NCBI GenBank assembly: GCA_041391745.1
Contig: JAWKNK010000002.1
Location: 62,001 to 126,000, forward strand
Reading direction: 5' to 3'
DNA from: JAIXWP01 sp041391745
Lineage (GTDB): Bacteria; Bacteroidota; Bacteroidia; Flavobacteriales_D; Sanyastnellaceae
Length of the DNA: 64,000 nucleotides
Position 1 is the first letter of the stretch. Each line of letters begins with the position of its first letter. The position numbers and the translations under genes are program-made. The notes under the pieces are model-generated. The model saw nothing but the letters and a program-made list of their open reading frames with translations, had not been told where the DNA came from and ran no database searches. This document shows, piece by piece, positions 8,584-17,784 of the stretch.

Positions 8584-10659
8584 TGAGAAGATTACTTTTC
8601 ATAACAACAATTCTATTGGTAATCCTAAAACCGAATGATCATTCGGCTCAAACTGATTTGGAATTGACCAAGCAAAACATCATTGAACAGCGATTAGAAA
8701 TTATTGCTTCCTCTGTCGATGAATCCGTGGAAGTAGATTATACCAATTTGTTTGAAAGTCTAAGCTACTTCTTCGAACACCCTATCAATTTAAATCGCGC
8801 GAATCCAGATGACTTGCGAGAATTGTACCTTCTAACTGATCTTCAAATCAACGCCCTTCAAAATCATATTAGCAAATTTGGCTCTTTGAAAAGCATCTAC
8901 GAATTGCAATCGATTCGTGGATTCGATTTGGTAACGATAAGAAACATTCAACCTTTCGTAACAGTGGTTGCTGGAGGCATGATGGACGGCCTCACATGGA
9001 AGAACTTATTCAAAGAAGGACGAAGCGATATCTTCTTAAGGTACCGTCGCACAGTGCAACAACAAGCGGGTTTTATTCCAGACACAGAGAATAATGAACC
9101 TGCAGCTTATGTCGGCACGCCTAATTATATGTACACACGATATCGATTCACATACAGAAGAAATTTATCCGTTGGATTTACTTTGGAAAATGATGCGGGT
9201 GAAAGTCTTAAAAACGGTCCCGATTTTTACAGTGCACATTTATTTATTCGAAATGAAAAACGTGTGAAGGTGATTGCGCTTGGTGATTATCAAGCCCAAT
9301 TTGGACAAGGTCTGACATTTTGGAACGGTTTGGGATTTGGAAAATCTCCTTTCGTAATGAATGTAAAAAAGAATGCGCAAGGTCTTCGTCCATACACATC
9401 GGTGAATGAAAGTTTGTATTTGCGCGGCGAAGAACTACTATCAATTTTGGCAAAGTTAATGTGACCGCTTTTACTTCTTTGAAAAATTGATGCAATATTC
9501 TATTGCCACAGACGACACTATTTTCACTGATGATAATATTGTTGTTTCAAGTTTATTGAACAGTGGTTTTCACCGCACCTTAAATGAAATTGCAGATAAA
9601 AATGCGGTGACAGAAACGATTTTTGGCGGCAACATTAAATACAGCACCAGGACGTTTTCTATCGGTGCCACAGCTACTCACTTGGACTATTCAGCGCAAG
9701 TTTCTCCGAGACAACAACTGTATCAAATCAATCGATTCAAGGGAACCAACAATACCAATATGGGTATTGACTATCAAAAAGTATTTCGCAATTTCAATTT
9801 TTTTGGTGAGTTTTCGCGAAGTGCCAATGGAGGCTATGCGGCTTTGAATGGTTTCGTTGGAGCGCTTCACCCGCGACTTTCAGTGAGTGCGGTACACCGT
9901 TATTTTTCTGAAAAATATCAAGTAGAATACTTCAACGTTTTTGCAGAAAATACAGAACCACAAAACGAGCGAGGATTGTTTGTAGGAATGGAAGCCAACA
10001 TTGCAAAAGGTTGGACACTTTCGGCCTACAGCGATCAAATTGTTTATCCGTGGTTGAGATATAATGTGCAGCGTCCAGGAAGTTCTACTGATTATTTCTT
10101 TCAACTCAATTATAAACCTGACCGCAAGCAAGATTTTTACATTCGTTACCGCGTAAGAAATGGAGAAGAAGATGGAAAGTTCGACGATGAAATGATCGAC
10201 TATCCTGTCGCAAAGCGCCAACAAAATTTCCGATTCAACGCCATCTATCAACCACATCAAAATGTCCAGATGCGCTCGCGTGCAGAATGGAATGTTTTTG
10301 AAAAAGTCACTGAAGGCAGATCAACAGGCTTCTTGTTATATCAAGATGTGATTTGGAAAAAAATGGGATCGAAGTGGAGCATCAATGTACGCTACGCGAT
10401 GTTTAATACTCCCAACTATGACACACGCATATACGCCTATGAATCAGACGTGTTGTATGCATTCAGTATCCCGGGCTACTACGGACAGGGCTCGCGTATT
10501 TATGGTCTAGTAAAATGGGATGTAAAAAGAGGGGTGGATGTTTGGTTGAGATATGCTCAATGGATGTACACAGACAGAAATACTATTAGTAGTGGAAACA
10601 GTGAGATATCAGGTAGTCGTAAGGGTGATATTACGGCGCAAGTGCGTATCCAATTCTAA
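8583..10659 (+). pseudogene. Helix-hairpin-helix (ComEA-like) envelope protein with barrel-like C-terminus, frameshifted
   Basis: ATG 8583 gives MRRLLFITTILLVIL and a signal-like N-terminus. A double helix-hairpin-helix region follows (INLNRANPDDLRELYLLTDL, then IYELQSIRGFDLVTIRNIQP). Next is a long beta-rich region with repeated aromatic strands ending AQVRIQF, as in outer-membrane barrels. The first frame stops at 9464; the protein continues as NFGKVNVTAFTSLKK in a second frame and MQYSIATDDTIF in a third, so two indels lie near 9440 and 9483. Bacteroidota homologues are usually one protein of about 690 residues annotated as helix-hairpin-helix protein of unknown role. Coupling to the PorV/PorQ-like gene suggests an envelope function. 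Confidence 0.7.
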
Positions 10660-10698
10660 GAATTTTAGCTATTTTATTGGAAAATAGTAGGTAACCAT

Positions 10699-10706
10699 TA
10701 TCTTTG
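10699..10706 (+). promoter_or_regulatory. Bacteroidota -7 box TATCTTTG
   Basis: It fits TAnnTTTG and lies 62 bp before the start of the mini T9SS protein gene. Transcription would begin just before the inverted-repeat leader at 10711. Confidence 0.6.
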
Positions 10707-10710
10707 AGAT

Positions 10711-10761
10711 ACGTTATATAAGAAACGGCACCGATTTTGAAGGTGCAACCATATATAACGT
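10711..10761 (+). promoter_or_regulatory. Structured 5' leader with nested inverted repeats
   Basis: Outer arms ACGTTATATA (10711-10720) and TATATAACGT (10752-10761) are perfect complements. Inside them, GCACC (10728-10732) pairs with GGTGC (10742-10746). The whole element lies between the -7 box and the ATG at 10769, so it would be in the mRNA leader. It does not resemble a riboswitch class I know. Confidence 0.6.
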
Positions 10762-10768
10762 TTGGCTT

Positions 10769-11104
10769 ATGAAAAAATTGTTACTCCTATTCTTTAGCAC
10801 CCTAATGCTGGTTAATTTGGCTGATGCTCAGTCGAATAACCCAATTTTAACGGGTTCTATCCACCCCAATCCGGTGGAAGACAAGGCTATATTACAATTT
10901 GACGAGCCGGTTTACGAGCCAATCACAGTGACTATCAAAGATTTGACTGGAAAGTTGCTTTACAAATTCAATCCTGATACCCAAGGAGAAGCTTGTACAG
11001 CAATAAATCTAGATATGTTGACCTCACTTAGGAGAGGAATTTATATATTGCAGGTCTCTAGCCAAAGCGGCAAGATCAAGACAATGAAATTTCAAAAGAC
11101 ATAG
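10769..11104 (+). CDS. Mini secreted protein consisting mainly of a T9SS type A sorting domain
   Basis: The 111-residue product has a signal peptide (MKKLLLLFFSTLMLVNLADA) followed directly by a T9SS type A C-terminal domain: SIHPNPVEDKAILQF, ITVTIKDLTGKLLYKF, LRRGIYILQVSS and KTMKFQKT. These are the usual PNP, DxxGR/K-like and GxYxL...K strands. There is no separate cargo domain between signal and sorting domain. It is preceded by a -7 box and a structured leader and followed by a bidirectional terminator, so it is probably its own transcription unit. Function is unknown. Confidence 0.85.
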   Translation: MKKLLLLFFSTLMLVNLADAQSNNPILTGSIHPNPVEDKAILQFDEPVYEPITVTIKDLTGKLLYKFNPDTQGEACTAINLDMLTSLRRGIYILQVSSQSGKIKTMKFQKT

Positions 11105-11140
11105 AATCAACTTCTATATTAATTAACCCAAACAAATCAC

Positions 11141-11163
11141 AATCCCGACCTCGTGTCGGGATT
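11141..11163. terminator. Bidirectional terminator between convergent genes
   Basis: AATCCCGAC, loop CTCGT, GTCGGGATT, followed by TTGTTTTTTATT on the plus side and A/T-rich sequence on the other. It serves the mini T9SS gene and the end of the long minus-strand run. Confidence 0.85.
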
Positions 11164-11170
11164 TTGTTTT

Positions 11171-11794
11171 TTATTTAAGAATCACTTTAGCAACGGGGTC
11201 GAATAAATAAAGGTGACGCGTTGCAACTTCGATACACTCATAGCGCTTTCGCAATTTTCTTCCTTTCTGAAAAAGCTTGTTTTCTCTTCCGTAATAGAAA
11301 AAAGCACCATCAGGTACATCTATCAGTAACTTCATATTGGGTGTCATTCTATCATATCGCGATAACGCTTGATACAGCATCGAATCGCCGTGAGTGGTGG
11401 CACCTGGATCTCGAAGATAACTTCTCACTGCTTTTGAAACATCCTCTGGAAAGACATTCATATTTACGAAAGGAGAAAGGGTTTCTCGAAAACATTGCTT
11501 CCATTCTTCACCATGAGGTTGGATGCGTGCTCCATATTTTACATGCGCTACAAGGTGCGCCAACTCATGCATCAAGGTAATTAGAAAAGCATATTTATTC
11601 AGGTTACCATTCACAGTGATCTCGAGCTTATCGCCTCGATGACCCATTGTTTTAAAATCCCCGTGTTTCGTAGTTCGAGGCTGTGTAATGATAAGATGAT
11701 GAGGATACTGCCTTAGCATAGAACAAGCTAAAGCGAGCGCTTCATTGGGCAGAAATCGCTCTAATGCTCCCTCCAGATTGGTTGAATTTTTCAC
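11171..11794 (-). CDS. SprT-like zinc metalloprotein
   Basis: The 207-residue product contains LITLMHELAHLVAHVKYG, an HExxH zinc motif of the SprT-like family, with H and E ligands and a third likely ligand in IQPHGEEWK. Bacteroidota members are small cytosolic proteins of unproven function; eukaryotic relatives (Spartan) cut DNA-protein crosslinks. The C-terminal zinc ribbon of some SprT proteins is not evident. The start is GTG at 11794, 4 nt after the upstream lipoprotein stop and preceded by TAAGGAA. It is the last gene of the minus-strand run that begins at mreB. Confidence 0.85.
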   Translation of the reverse strand: MKNSTNLEGALERFLPNEALALACSMLRQYPHHLIITQPRTTKHGDFKTMGHRGDKLEITVNGNLNKYAFLITLMHELAHLVAHVKYGARIQPHGEEWKQCFRETLSPFVNMNVFPEDVSKAVRSYLRDPGATTHGDSMLYQALSRYDRMTPNMKLLIDVPDGAFFYYGRENKLFQKGRKLRKRYECIEVATRHLYLFDPVAKVILK

Positions 11795-11798
11795 TTCC

Positions 11799-11921
11799 TT
11801 ACTTCGTCACTTCAACCTTGTCTTCCCATTTTGGGCAAGTATTGCACTTTGGCTTTTTGTGAGCTTTACAACCAGCTCCCAAAATTGCTGTGGCAATCAC
11901 TAGAAATAAAATCTTTTTCAT
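11799..11921 (-). CDS. Small 40-residue lipoprotein
   Basis: An open frame from ATG 11921 encodes MKKILFLVIATAILGAGCKA and then HKKPKCNTCPKWEDKVEVTK. It has a lipoprotein signal with lipobox ending at Cys18 and, in the mature part, a CNTCP motif (CxxC). It lies between two genes of the same strand (22 bp after one, 4 bp before the other), which supports expression in the same transcript. The mature protein would be only 23 residues. Similar tiny lipoproteins are often unannotated. No function is proposed. Confidence 0.7.
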   Translation of the reverse strand: MKKILFLVIATAILGAGCKAHKKPKCNTCPKWEDKVEVTK

Positions 11922-11943
11922 TCTGTAAAAATAATCAAGTTCT

Positions 11944-12591
11944 CTATTCATTGGCTTCTAACAACCAAGAGTCTTCATTCCAATCAAAAATCAAATTTGC
12001 TCGAACAGTATCATATGAAAGCATAAAATTGGCATCCATATTTACAAGCGATGGAGCTTCTGTTACTTCTCCGTGTATGTTCAAATACTTCACTTTATTG
12101 CCTACCCCATCAAGCACCAACTGATTATCAATAGTATTATCTACTACAACATAATAGAACCCATTGTCAAAATAGAATGTGCGCTGACCATTCTTGTTTC
12201 TCAACCTTGCCCTCACTTTGTTCCCTTTTGTATTATTTAGTCTACCAGAAATGGTCAAAGAATCAATACCCGCAATGCTTTCATCGAGTTGTTTGCCAAC
12301 TACGATATACCAAGGTTTTAAAGAGTCAATCATAATTTCTCTATCCTCCCACATCGAAATCGTATCCGTGAATGCATACGTTTTCTTCGCTACATGAAAT
12401 TTATTTCTATACTCGAATCCGACAAAAACTTGAAGGCTATCCGATCTTCCACCTCTTTGAATAGTATCAATATGAATAATTGTTCCACAACCTTTCGTCC
12501 AGTTTTCATGCTTCAATTCAGACTTGCAGCCCACAATGAGCGCAATCAAAGCAGTAACAATGATGGAATAGTACATACGAATATTTTTCAT
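11944..12591 (-). CDS. Hypothetical lipoprotein
   Basis: The 215-residue product starts MKNIRMYYSIIVTALIALIV and has a lipobox ending GCKS, so it is probably a membrane-anchored lipoprotein. The mature part is beta-rich with no motif I recognise. A central stretch (DREIMIDSLKPWYIVVGKQL) is followed by a C-terminal half with short repeats of strand-forming sequence. It starts 4 bp after the MlaF-like ATPase gene, so it belongs to that operon and may serve the lipid transporter or the envelope. That link is inference from position only. Confidence 0.75.
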   Translation of the reverse strand: MKNIRMYYSIIVTALIALIVGCKSELKHENWTKGCGTIIHIDTIQRGGRSDSLQVFVGFEYRNKFHVAKKTYAFTDTISMWEDREIMIDSLKPWYIVVGKQLDESIAGIDSLTISGRLNNTKGNKVRARLRNKNGQRTFYFDNGFYYVVVDNTIDNQLVLDGVGNKVKYLNIHGEVTEAPSLVNMDANFMLSYDTVRANLIFDWNEDSWLLEANE

Positions 12592-12595
12592 AATG

Positions 12596-13360
12596 CTATC
12601 GAGATGATCTCAAGACATCTTTGATTTCCTTCATAAATTCTGAAGGAAAAACAAAGTTGTTGAGGATTTCATTATCCGTTCGCAAAATAGAATTGCGATC
12701 GCCTTGCCAACACATTTCTCCTTTATAGATGAAATTGATGTAATCACCGATTTCAATAACAGAGTTCATATCGTGACTAATCACTACAGTAGTGATATTA
12801 AATTCGTAGGTGATTTCGCGAATTAGATTATCAATTACGATAGCCGTTTCGGGATCTAGTCCGCTATTCGGTTCATCACAAAAAAGGTATTTCGGATTCA
12901 TAGCGATGGCACGAGCGATGCCCGTACGCTTCTGCATTCCACCAGAAATTTCGCTAGGAAATAAATCGTTTTTACCATTGAGATTCACGCGATCCAGACA
13001 AAAGTCAACACGCTCTTGCATTTCTTTTGCTGTCATGTTGCTGAACATTTTCAATGGAAACTTTACATTTTCTTCTACTGTCATAGAGTCGAATAAAGCA
13101 CTTCCTTGAAACAGCATGCCCATTTCCTGACGCACAGAGCGACGGTCCCAATGGTTCATTTTGGTGAAGCTTCTTCCATCAAAGTGGATTTCACCATCAT
13201 TCACTTCCATCAATCCCACAATGCACTTTGTTAAAACCGACTTTCCACTACCACTCCTACCGATGATAAAGTTGACTTTACCGGGATGAAAATCTACCGA
13301 TATATTTTTCAATACATGATTATCATCAAAGCTCTTCGATATGTTTTGAACACTGATCAT
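12596..13360 (-). CDS. ABC transporter ATP-binding protein, MlaF type
   Basis: The 254-residue ATPase has Walker A GRSGSGKS (residues 34-41), signature SGGMQKR, Walker B YLFCDEP and the switch histidine in VVISHDMNS. SGGMQKR and CDEPNSGLDP are typical of the MlaF/Mkl branch that powers phospholipid or lipid trafficking between inner and outer membrane. The start overlaps the permease stop by 4 bp. No MCE-domain (MlaD) gene follows in the operon; a lipoprotein gene comes next instead. Confidence 0.9.
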   Translation of the reverse strand: MISVQNISKSFDDNHVLKNISVDFHPGKVNFIIGRSGSGKSVLTKCIVGLMEVNDGEIHFDGRSFTKMNHWDRRSVRQEMGMLFQGSALFDSMTVEENVKFPLKMFSNMTAKEMQERVDFCLDRVNLNGKNDLFPSEISGGMQKRTGIARAIAMNPKYLFCDEPNSGLDPETAIVIDNLIREITYEFNITTVVISHDMNSVIEIGDYINFIYKGEMCWQGDRNSILRTDNEILNNFVFPSEFMKEIKDVLRSSR

Positions 13361-14109
13361 AGAAGAAGCAATTGCGTAATAATGTAGTTTGAAATCATAA
13401 TTAAAATAATGCTATACACAACTGCGCGTGTAGAGCTTTGACCTACCTCAAGTGCACCACCTTTTGTATAGTAGCCATGATAGCTGGATACACTCGTAAT
13501 GATGAATGCAAACACTACAGATTTAATCAAAGTGTATGTCACCTGAAACGGTTCGAAATAATACGTCAGTCCATATTCATAATTGCTGAGAGATATTACA
13601 CCCGTGGATGTTCCAATGAGTGCTCCCGCCACAATACCGCAGGCCATTGCGATGATGACCATGAAAGGAAATATCAAAACGGCCGCAATAATTTTTGGTA
13701 GAATCAAATAGCTAGAAGAATTGACACCAATGATATCCATCGCGTCGATTTGCTCCGTGATGCGCATTGTTCCAATTTCTGAGGCAATATTACTTCCCAC
13801 CTTTCCACTGAGAATAAGACAAACAATGGTAGATGAAAATTCGAGAATCATGGTTTGGCGTGTCGTGAACCCGATAGTCCATTTTGGAATCCAACCCGAA
13901 TCGATATTGGCAGCAGTTTGCAGTGTAACTACAGCTCCCATAAACAATGAAAGCAAAGCCACAATTCCTAAAGACTGAATTCCAATCTTATCGATTTCAT
14001 CAACAATAAGTTTTCTGTAGACACTTCTTCTTTCTGGTTTCGTGAATACGTTGACCAGCATTAGTGTGTAGCGACCGATATGTCTGTAGATAGAACTCAA
14101 CGAGGACAA
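13357..14109 (-). CDS. MlaE-family lipid ABC transporter permease
   Basis: The 250-residue integral membrane protein has the MlaE signature (GAVVTLQ, FSSTIVCLILSGKVGSNIAS, EIGTMRITEQIDAMDIIGVN, LILPKIIAA). It pairs with the overlapping MlaF-like ATPase. The first available start is TTG at 14109; a later ATG at 14061 would remove a conserved N-terminal GRYTLML segment, so TTG is preferred. It lies 18 bp after rodA on the same strand, which suggests cotranscription with the elongasome genes. Confidence 0.9.
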   Translation of the reverse strand: MSSLSSIYRHIGRYTLMLVNVFTKPERRSVYRKLIVDEIDKIGIQSLGIVALLSLFMGAVVTLQTAANIDSGWIPKWTIGFTTRQTMILEFSSTIVCLILSGKVGSNIASEIGTMRITEQIDAMDIIGVNSSSYLILPKIIAAVLIFPFMVIIAMACGIVAGALIGTSTGVISLSNYEYGLTYYFEPFQVTYTLIKSVVFAFIITSVSSYHGYYTKGGALEVGQSSTRAVVYSIILIMISNYIITQLLLL

Positions 14110-14127
14110 AGATAGGGCTTAAAAATG

Positions 14128-15462
14128 CTATCTGAAAACACTTAATCGCTCCGCGTCTAATCGAAGGAAAATAAAATACAATGCCGTGAACGCCATCAGG
14201 GAAGAGCCTCCATAACTAAAGAAAGGAAGTGGAATACCAATGATAGGCGCCAACCCCAATACCATTCCCACATTAATCATTAAGTGTAGAAAGAAAATAC
14301 TGGCCACGCAATAGCCGTAAACTCGCGAGAATTGGCTGCGTTGCCTTTCAGCCATATTAATAATTCTTATGATTAAAAACACAAATAGTCCAATTACTGT
14401 CACACTTCCCAAGAAGCCCCATTCTTCAGCTACAGCGCTGAAAATAAAGTCGGTCCATTGTTCGGGAACATAATTGTTTTGTGTCATTGGTCCATTCAAG
14501 AATCCCTTACCTGCGAAACCGCCTGAGCCAACGGTAATTTTTGCCATCTCCGAATTGTACGCTGCTCCTTCTCTTTCAACAGGCATAGAAAGCATCACAT
14601 AAATTCTTTCCTTGTGGTGAGGCTCGAGTACATTTTCCACAATGTAGCTTACTGAAAAGGAGAATGCCACGCTGGCAGCGGTTGAAATTGCGATGATCCA
14701 GTAAAGCGTTTTTCTATTTCTTGGAACGATGAAGTTTCTTACAAAAAGCCATGCGATTAAAGCAATAAAAAGCACGATGATGATGAGCAGGTAGCTTCCG
14801 CTTTGTTCGCCGAAAATTGGGAAGTCGACCGTACCCGCACCGCTCACGATACTGAGAACACCGAATACAATCGAGCCGATCCCGATAATGAGAATGTTGC
14901 CAGATAATCCTTCGCGATACATCGCGAAGATGAATGCCACGAAAGTGAGCAAAGAGCCCACATCTGGTTGCTTAAGGATAAGCGCAGCGGGCACACCAAT
15001 AATTGCCGCAGCGATAAGACGCGTGCGCCACGTTTTGAATTTAGCACCCGTAGAAGAAATGTACTTAGCAAGCAGAAGGCTTACACCTATTTTAGAAAAT
15101 TCAGATGGCTGGATACCAAATGCACCCACCCCAAACCACGCTTTCGCTCCATTCACCTCTTTACCGATTACAAGAACGAGCATCAGTAAGAGCACGAAAA
15201 AACCATAAATAAACGGAGAGAATTTATTGAAAAAATCTCCTTCGATATAAAGCACAACGATACCTAAAAAGAAAGAAACACCAATCCACATGGCTTGCCT
15301 GCCATACTCCATCCCAAAATCGAAAATGTTTGGATGATGGGCATCATACGCAGCGCTGTATATATTTATCCAACCAAATAGCACGAGCACAACATAGAGC
15401 GCTACTGCAATCCAATCGATACGACCTAATGCTATGTTGTTGCTATCGTTTTTCAAGACCAA
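14128..15462 (-). CDS. rodA: Rod-shape SEDS peptidoglycan glycosyltransferase RodA
   Basis: The 444-residue polytopic protein has SEDS motifs: EVNGAKAWFGVGAFGIQPSE (loop with conserved W and QPSE), KQPDVGSLLTF (catalytic Asp region) and PIIGIPLPFFSYGGSS near the C-terminus. RodA polymerises glycan strands together with PBP2 during sidewall elongation. The 5' end overlaps the PBP2 gene by 20 bp. The start codon is TTG at 15462 or a nearby in-frame TTG; no ATG is available before the first membrane helix, so the exact start is uncertain. Confidence 0.94.
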   Translation of the reverse strand: MVLKNDSNNIALGRIDWIAVALYVVLVLFGWINIYSAAYDAHHPNIFDFGMEYGRQAMWIGVSFFLGIVVLYIEGDFFNKFSPFIYGFFVLLLMLVLVIGKEVNGAKAWFGVGAFGIQPSEFSKIGVSLLLAKYISSTGAKFKTWRTRLIAAAIIGVPAALILKQPDVGSLLTFVAFIFAMYREGLSGNILIIGIGSIVFGVLSIVSGAGTVDFPIFGEQSGSYLLIIIVLFIALIAWLFVRNFIVPRNRKTLYWIIAISTAASVAFSFSVSYIVENVLEPHHKERIYVMLSMPVEREGAAYNSEMAKITVGSGGFAGKGFLNGPMTQNNYVPEQWTDFIFSAVAEEWGFLGSVTVIGLFVFLIIRIINMAERQRSQFSRVYGYCVASIFFLHLMINVGMVLGLAPIIGIPLPFFSYGGSSLMAFTALYFIFLRLDAERLSVFR

Positions 15463-17263
15463 TGATGTTAGTTTCCAACATTCGCTTTTCTTCGGCTTTG
15501 TTGGTAATAGTGTCGGTTAAGTATTTTTCAATCATCAAACTGGCGATTGGCGCTGCCCATGTTCCTCCGAATCCTGCATTTTCAACGTAAACAGCTAAGG
15601 CAATTTTCGGATCGTCTTTTGGTGCGAAACAGATAAATACAGCGTGGTCTTTCTTTGGTTCGTTTTGAACGGTACCCGTTTTACCACAAACTATAATATC
15701 CTTCAATTTTGCGCGACCGCCTGTTCCGCCTGGTCCTACTACTTTTTCCATAGCGTTTACCACGGTCACGAAATATGCAGAATCAATTCCTACAGAAACG
15801 CGCTGGGTATACTCCTCACGAGGTTGACCGTTTTTACCAATACCCTTTACAGTGTGAGGAGGGATATACCAACCACGGTTGGCGATGATGGTAGCCAAGT
15901 TACACATTTGAATAGGTGTCACCAGCATCTCACCTTCACCAATACTGATAGAATAGATGGTTGAGAATGCCCATTGCAGTTTGCCGTACCACTTGTCGTA
16001 ATATTCTACTCCCGGTACCAAGCCAGATTTAACATTTGGAATATCGGTATTCAAATCACTTCCAAAACCAAATCTTTTAATATAACCCTGCCAAATATTG
16101 AGACCTAGTCGCGCATCTTTAAAACGGCTCGATTTATCTCTATCTCCTTCTACTACGCGTTGCATAACACCACGGAAATAAGGGTTGCACGAATGGACAA
16201 TCGCCATTTCCAAGTCGTCGAACGAGTGCGGTCCGTGGCAACCAATCAAACTTCTATTGCATTGAATTCTTGTTTCAGGGGTGATCGCTCCAATTTGCAA
16301 TGCAGTGAGTGACTGTGCCAATTTAAAAATTGATCCCGGTCTGTATTGCGCTTGAATGGCGCGGTTGAACAAGGGTTTTTGAGGATCTTTACTTAGAATA
16401 TTAAAATTGTCACCACGCGATCTTCCCACCAAAAGATTCGGGTCATAAGTAGGTGCGCTCACTAATGTCAGTATCTCTCCAGTTTTAGGTTCTATAGCAA
16501 CCACGCATCCTCGCTTGTTGACCATCAACTCCTCCGCATATTTCTGAAGCTCTGCATCGATTGTTGCGATCAAATCTGTTCCTTCAACCGCTGCAATATC
16601 AAGCGATCCGTCTGCTACTTCACGTTCGATTCCAAGGTTATCTCTGAATACATACTTCACCCCTCGCGTGCCTCGTAACTCTTCTTCATAGGCTTTTTCA
16701 ATTCCACCTTTTCCGATATAATCTCCACGCTTATAATCTGGATGACGTTCAAGTTCGCCTTTGCTGATTTCCGCAACGTCTCCAAGGAGTAGAGAGCCAA
16801 TAGCTTCTGGATAATATCTCAGCGTACGAGGAGTACCAAAAAAACCTGGATATTTATAGAGCTTCTCACTGATTCGAGCGTACTCGGATGGTGTGATTTG
16901 TTTGATTATCGGTGAAGGTTTGTAACGAACGTTAGGCCATGAAGTCGCCTTTTTCAAACCCGCTCTCAACTCCTCACGAGTCAAACTCACTAGGGTACAA
17001 AAGGCAGCTGTATCGAATGGTGCTACATCTTTGGGCAGCACCATCAAGTCGTAAACGGTTTGATTTGTTACGAGCAATTTTCCGTTTCGGTCAAAAATTA
17101 ATCCTCGTGATGGATAAACTATCACTTCTTTTTCAGTGAGCGCTGCACCGCGATTTTGCCAGTCTTCATTGATTACTTGAAGAAATAGCAAACGGATAGC
17201 ATAGATAATACCTATCAAGCTAACCATTAGAATGATCGTAAATCTGCGACCGTCTAAATTCAC
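15443..17263 (-). CDS. mrdA: Penicillin-binding protein 2 (elongasome transpeptidase)
   Basis: The 606-residue class B PBP has one N-terminal membrane anchor (residues about 9-28). A pedestal domain follows, then the transpeptidase domain with SxxK in YRPGSIFKLAQ, SxN-like HSCNPYF and KTG in VVCGKTGTVQNE-type sequence (CGKTGTVQNE). It cross-links the glycan made by RodA. The GTG start at 17263 shares its G with the mreD stop codon (TAGTG), so translation is coupled. The length is normal for the family. Confidence 0.95.
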   Translation of the reverse strand: MNLDGRRFTIILMVSLIGIIYAIRLLFLQVINEDWQNRGAALTEKEVIVYPSRGLIFDRNGKLLVTNQTVYDLMVLPKDVAPFDTAAFCTLVSLTREELRAGLKKATSWPNVRYKPSPIIKQITPSEYARISEKLYKYPGFFGTPRTLRYYPEAIGSLLLGDVAEISKGELERHPDYKRGDYIGKGGIEKAYEEELRGTRGVKYVFRDNLGIEREVADGSLDIAAVEGTDLIATIDAELQKYAEELMVNKRGCVVAIEPKTGEILTLVSAPTYDPNLLVGRSRGDNFNILSKDPQKPLFNRAIQAQYRPGSIFKLAQSLTALQIGAITPETRIQCNRSLIGCHGPHSFDDLEMAIVHSCNPYFRGVMQRVVEGDRDKSSRFKDARLGLNIWQGYIKRFGFGSDLNTDIPNVKSGLVPGVEYYDKWYGKLQWAFSTIYSISIGEGEMLVTPIQMCNLATIIANRGWYIPPHTVKGIGKNGQPREEYTQRVSVGIDSAYFVTVVNAMEKVVGPGGTGGRAKLKDIIVCGKTGTVQNEPKKDHAVFICFAPKDDPKIALAVYVENAGFGGTWAAPIASLMIEKYLTDTITNKAEEKRMLETNIIGLEKR

Positions 17264-17784
17264 TAATTAGAATTTTTTGAAGTATAAATTAAGTATTGAC
17301 CTATCGTCATTAGCAGCAACGTGGCAACGGTGCTCGCTATTATGTGCAACATCTGATAAAAGAAATCTGAAAATCTAAAGACTTCCATAAAGAACAACCA
17401 AAAGTGATGGGCAAAGGTGAGAATGCCCGCATAAGTGAGGTACCAAGGGAGTCCCATACTTTGCACAGTTGGTCTTTGAGTCACTTCATAACCCTCGCGA
17501 GGGGAGAATATTTTTTGAATAACAGGCTGAAGAAATGCTAGAAAAAGTGTAGCAGAGGTGTGAAGTCCTGGAGGACCTGAAAATAAATCCATCACCCATC
17601 CCACCACAAATCCGATAACCAATACCAACCATCTTGGGGTTTCAAAAGGCAACATCAATACACCAAAAATGTAGACCATGGGCAACACCAATCCATCAAA
17701 AGCTTGCATTCTGTTTACCACCAAAATTTGGAGTAAAATCAGAAAAGCAATTCGAATGATATTTTTAATTATTGTCAGCGCCAT
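17263..17784 (-). CDS. mreD: Rod shape-determining protein MreD
   Basis: The 173-residue hydrophobic protein has five or six predicted membrane helices. Its position between mreC (20-bp overlap) and the PBP2 gene (1-bp overlap) and its length identify MreD, which is poorly conserved in sequence. It includes VMDLFSGPPGLHTSA, like the MDxxSG(x)PxGL region of Bacteroidota MreD. It bridges MreC and the RodA-PBP2 synthase in the inner membrane. Confidence 0.9.
   Translation of the reverse strand: MALTIIKNIIRIAFLILLQILVVNRMQAFDGLVLPMVYIFGVLMLPFETPRWLVLVIGFVVGWVMDLFSGPPGLHTSATLFLAFLQPVIQKIFSPREGYEVTQRPTVQSMGLPWYLTYAGILTFAHHFWLFFMEVFRFSDFFYQMLHIIASTVATLLLMTIGQYLIYTSKNSN

Noticed and set aside
9430..9490. 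Programmed ribosomal frameshift in the helix-hairpin-helix gene
   Set aside because: Two separate shifts are needed within 50 bp, no slippery heptamer with a downstream structure is evident, and similar lone indels occur in unrelated genes.
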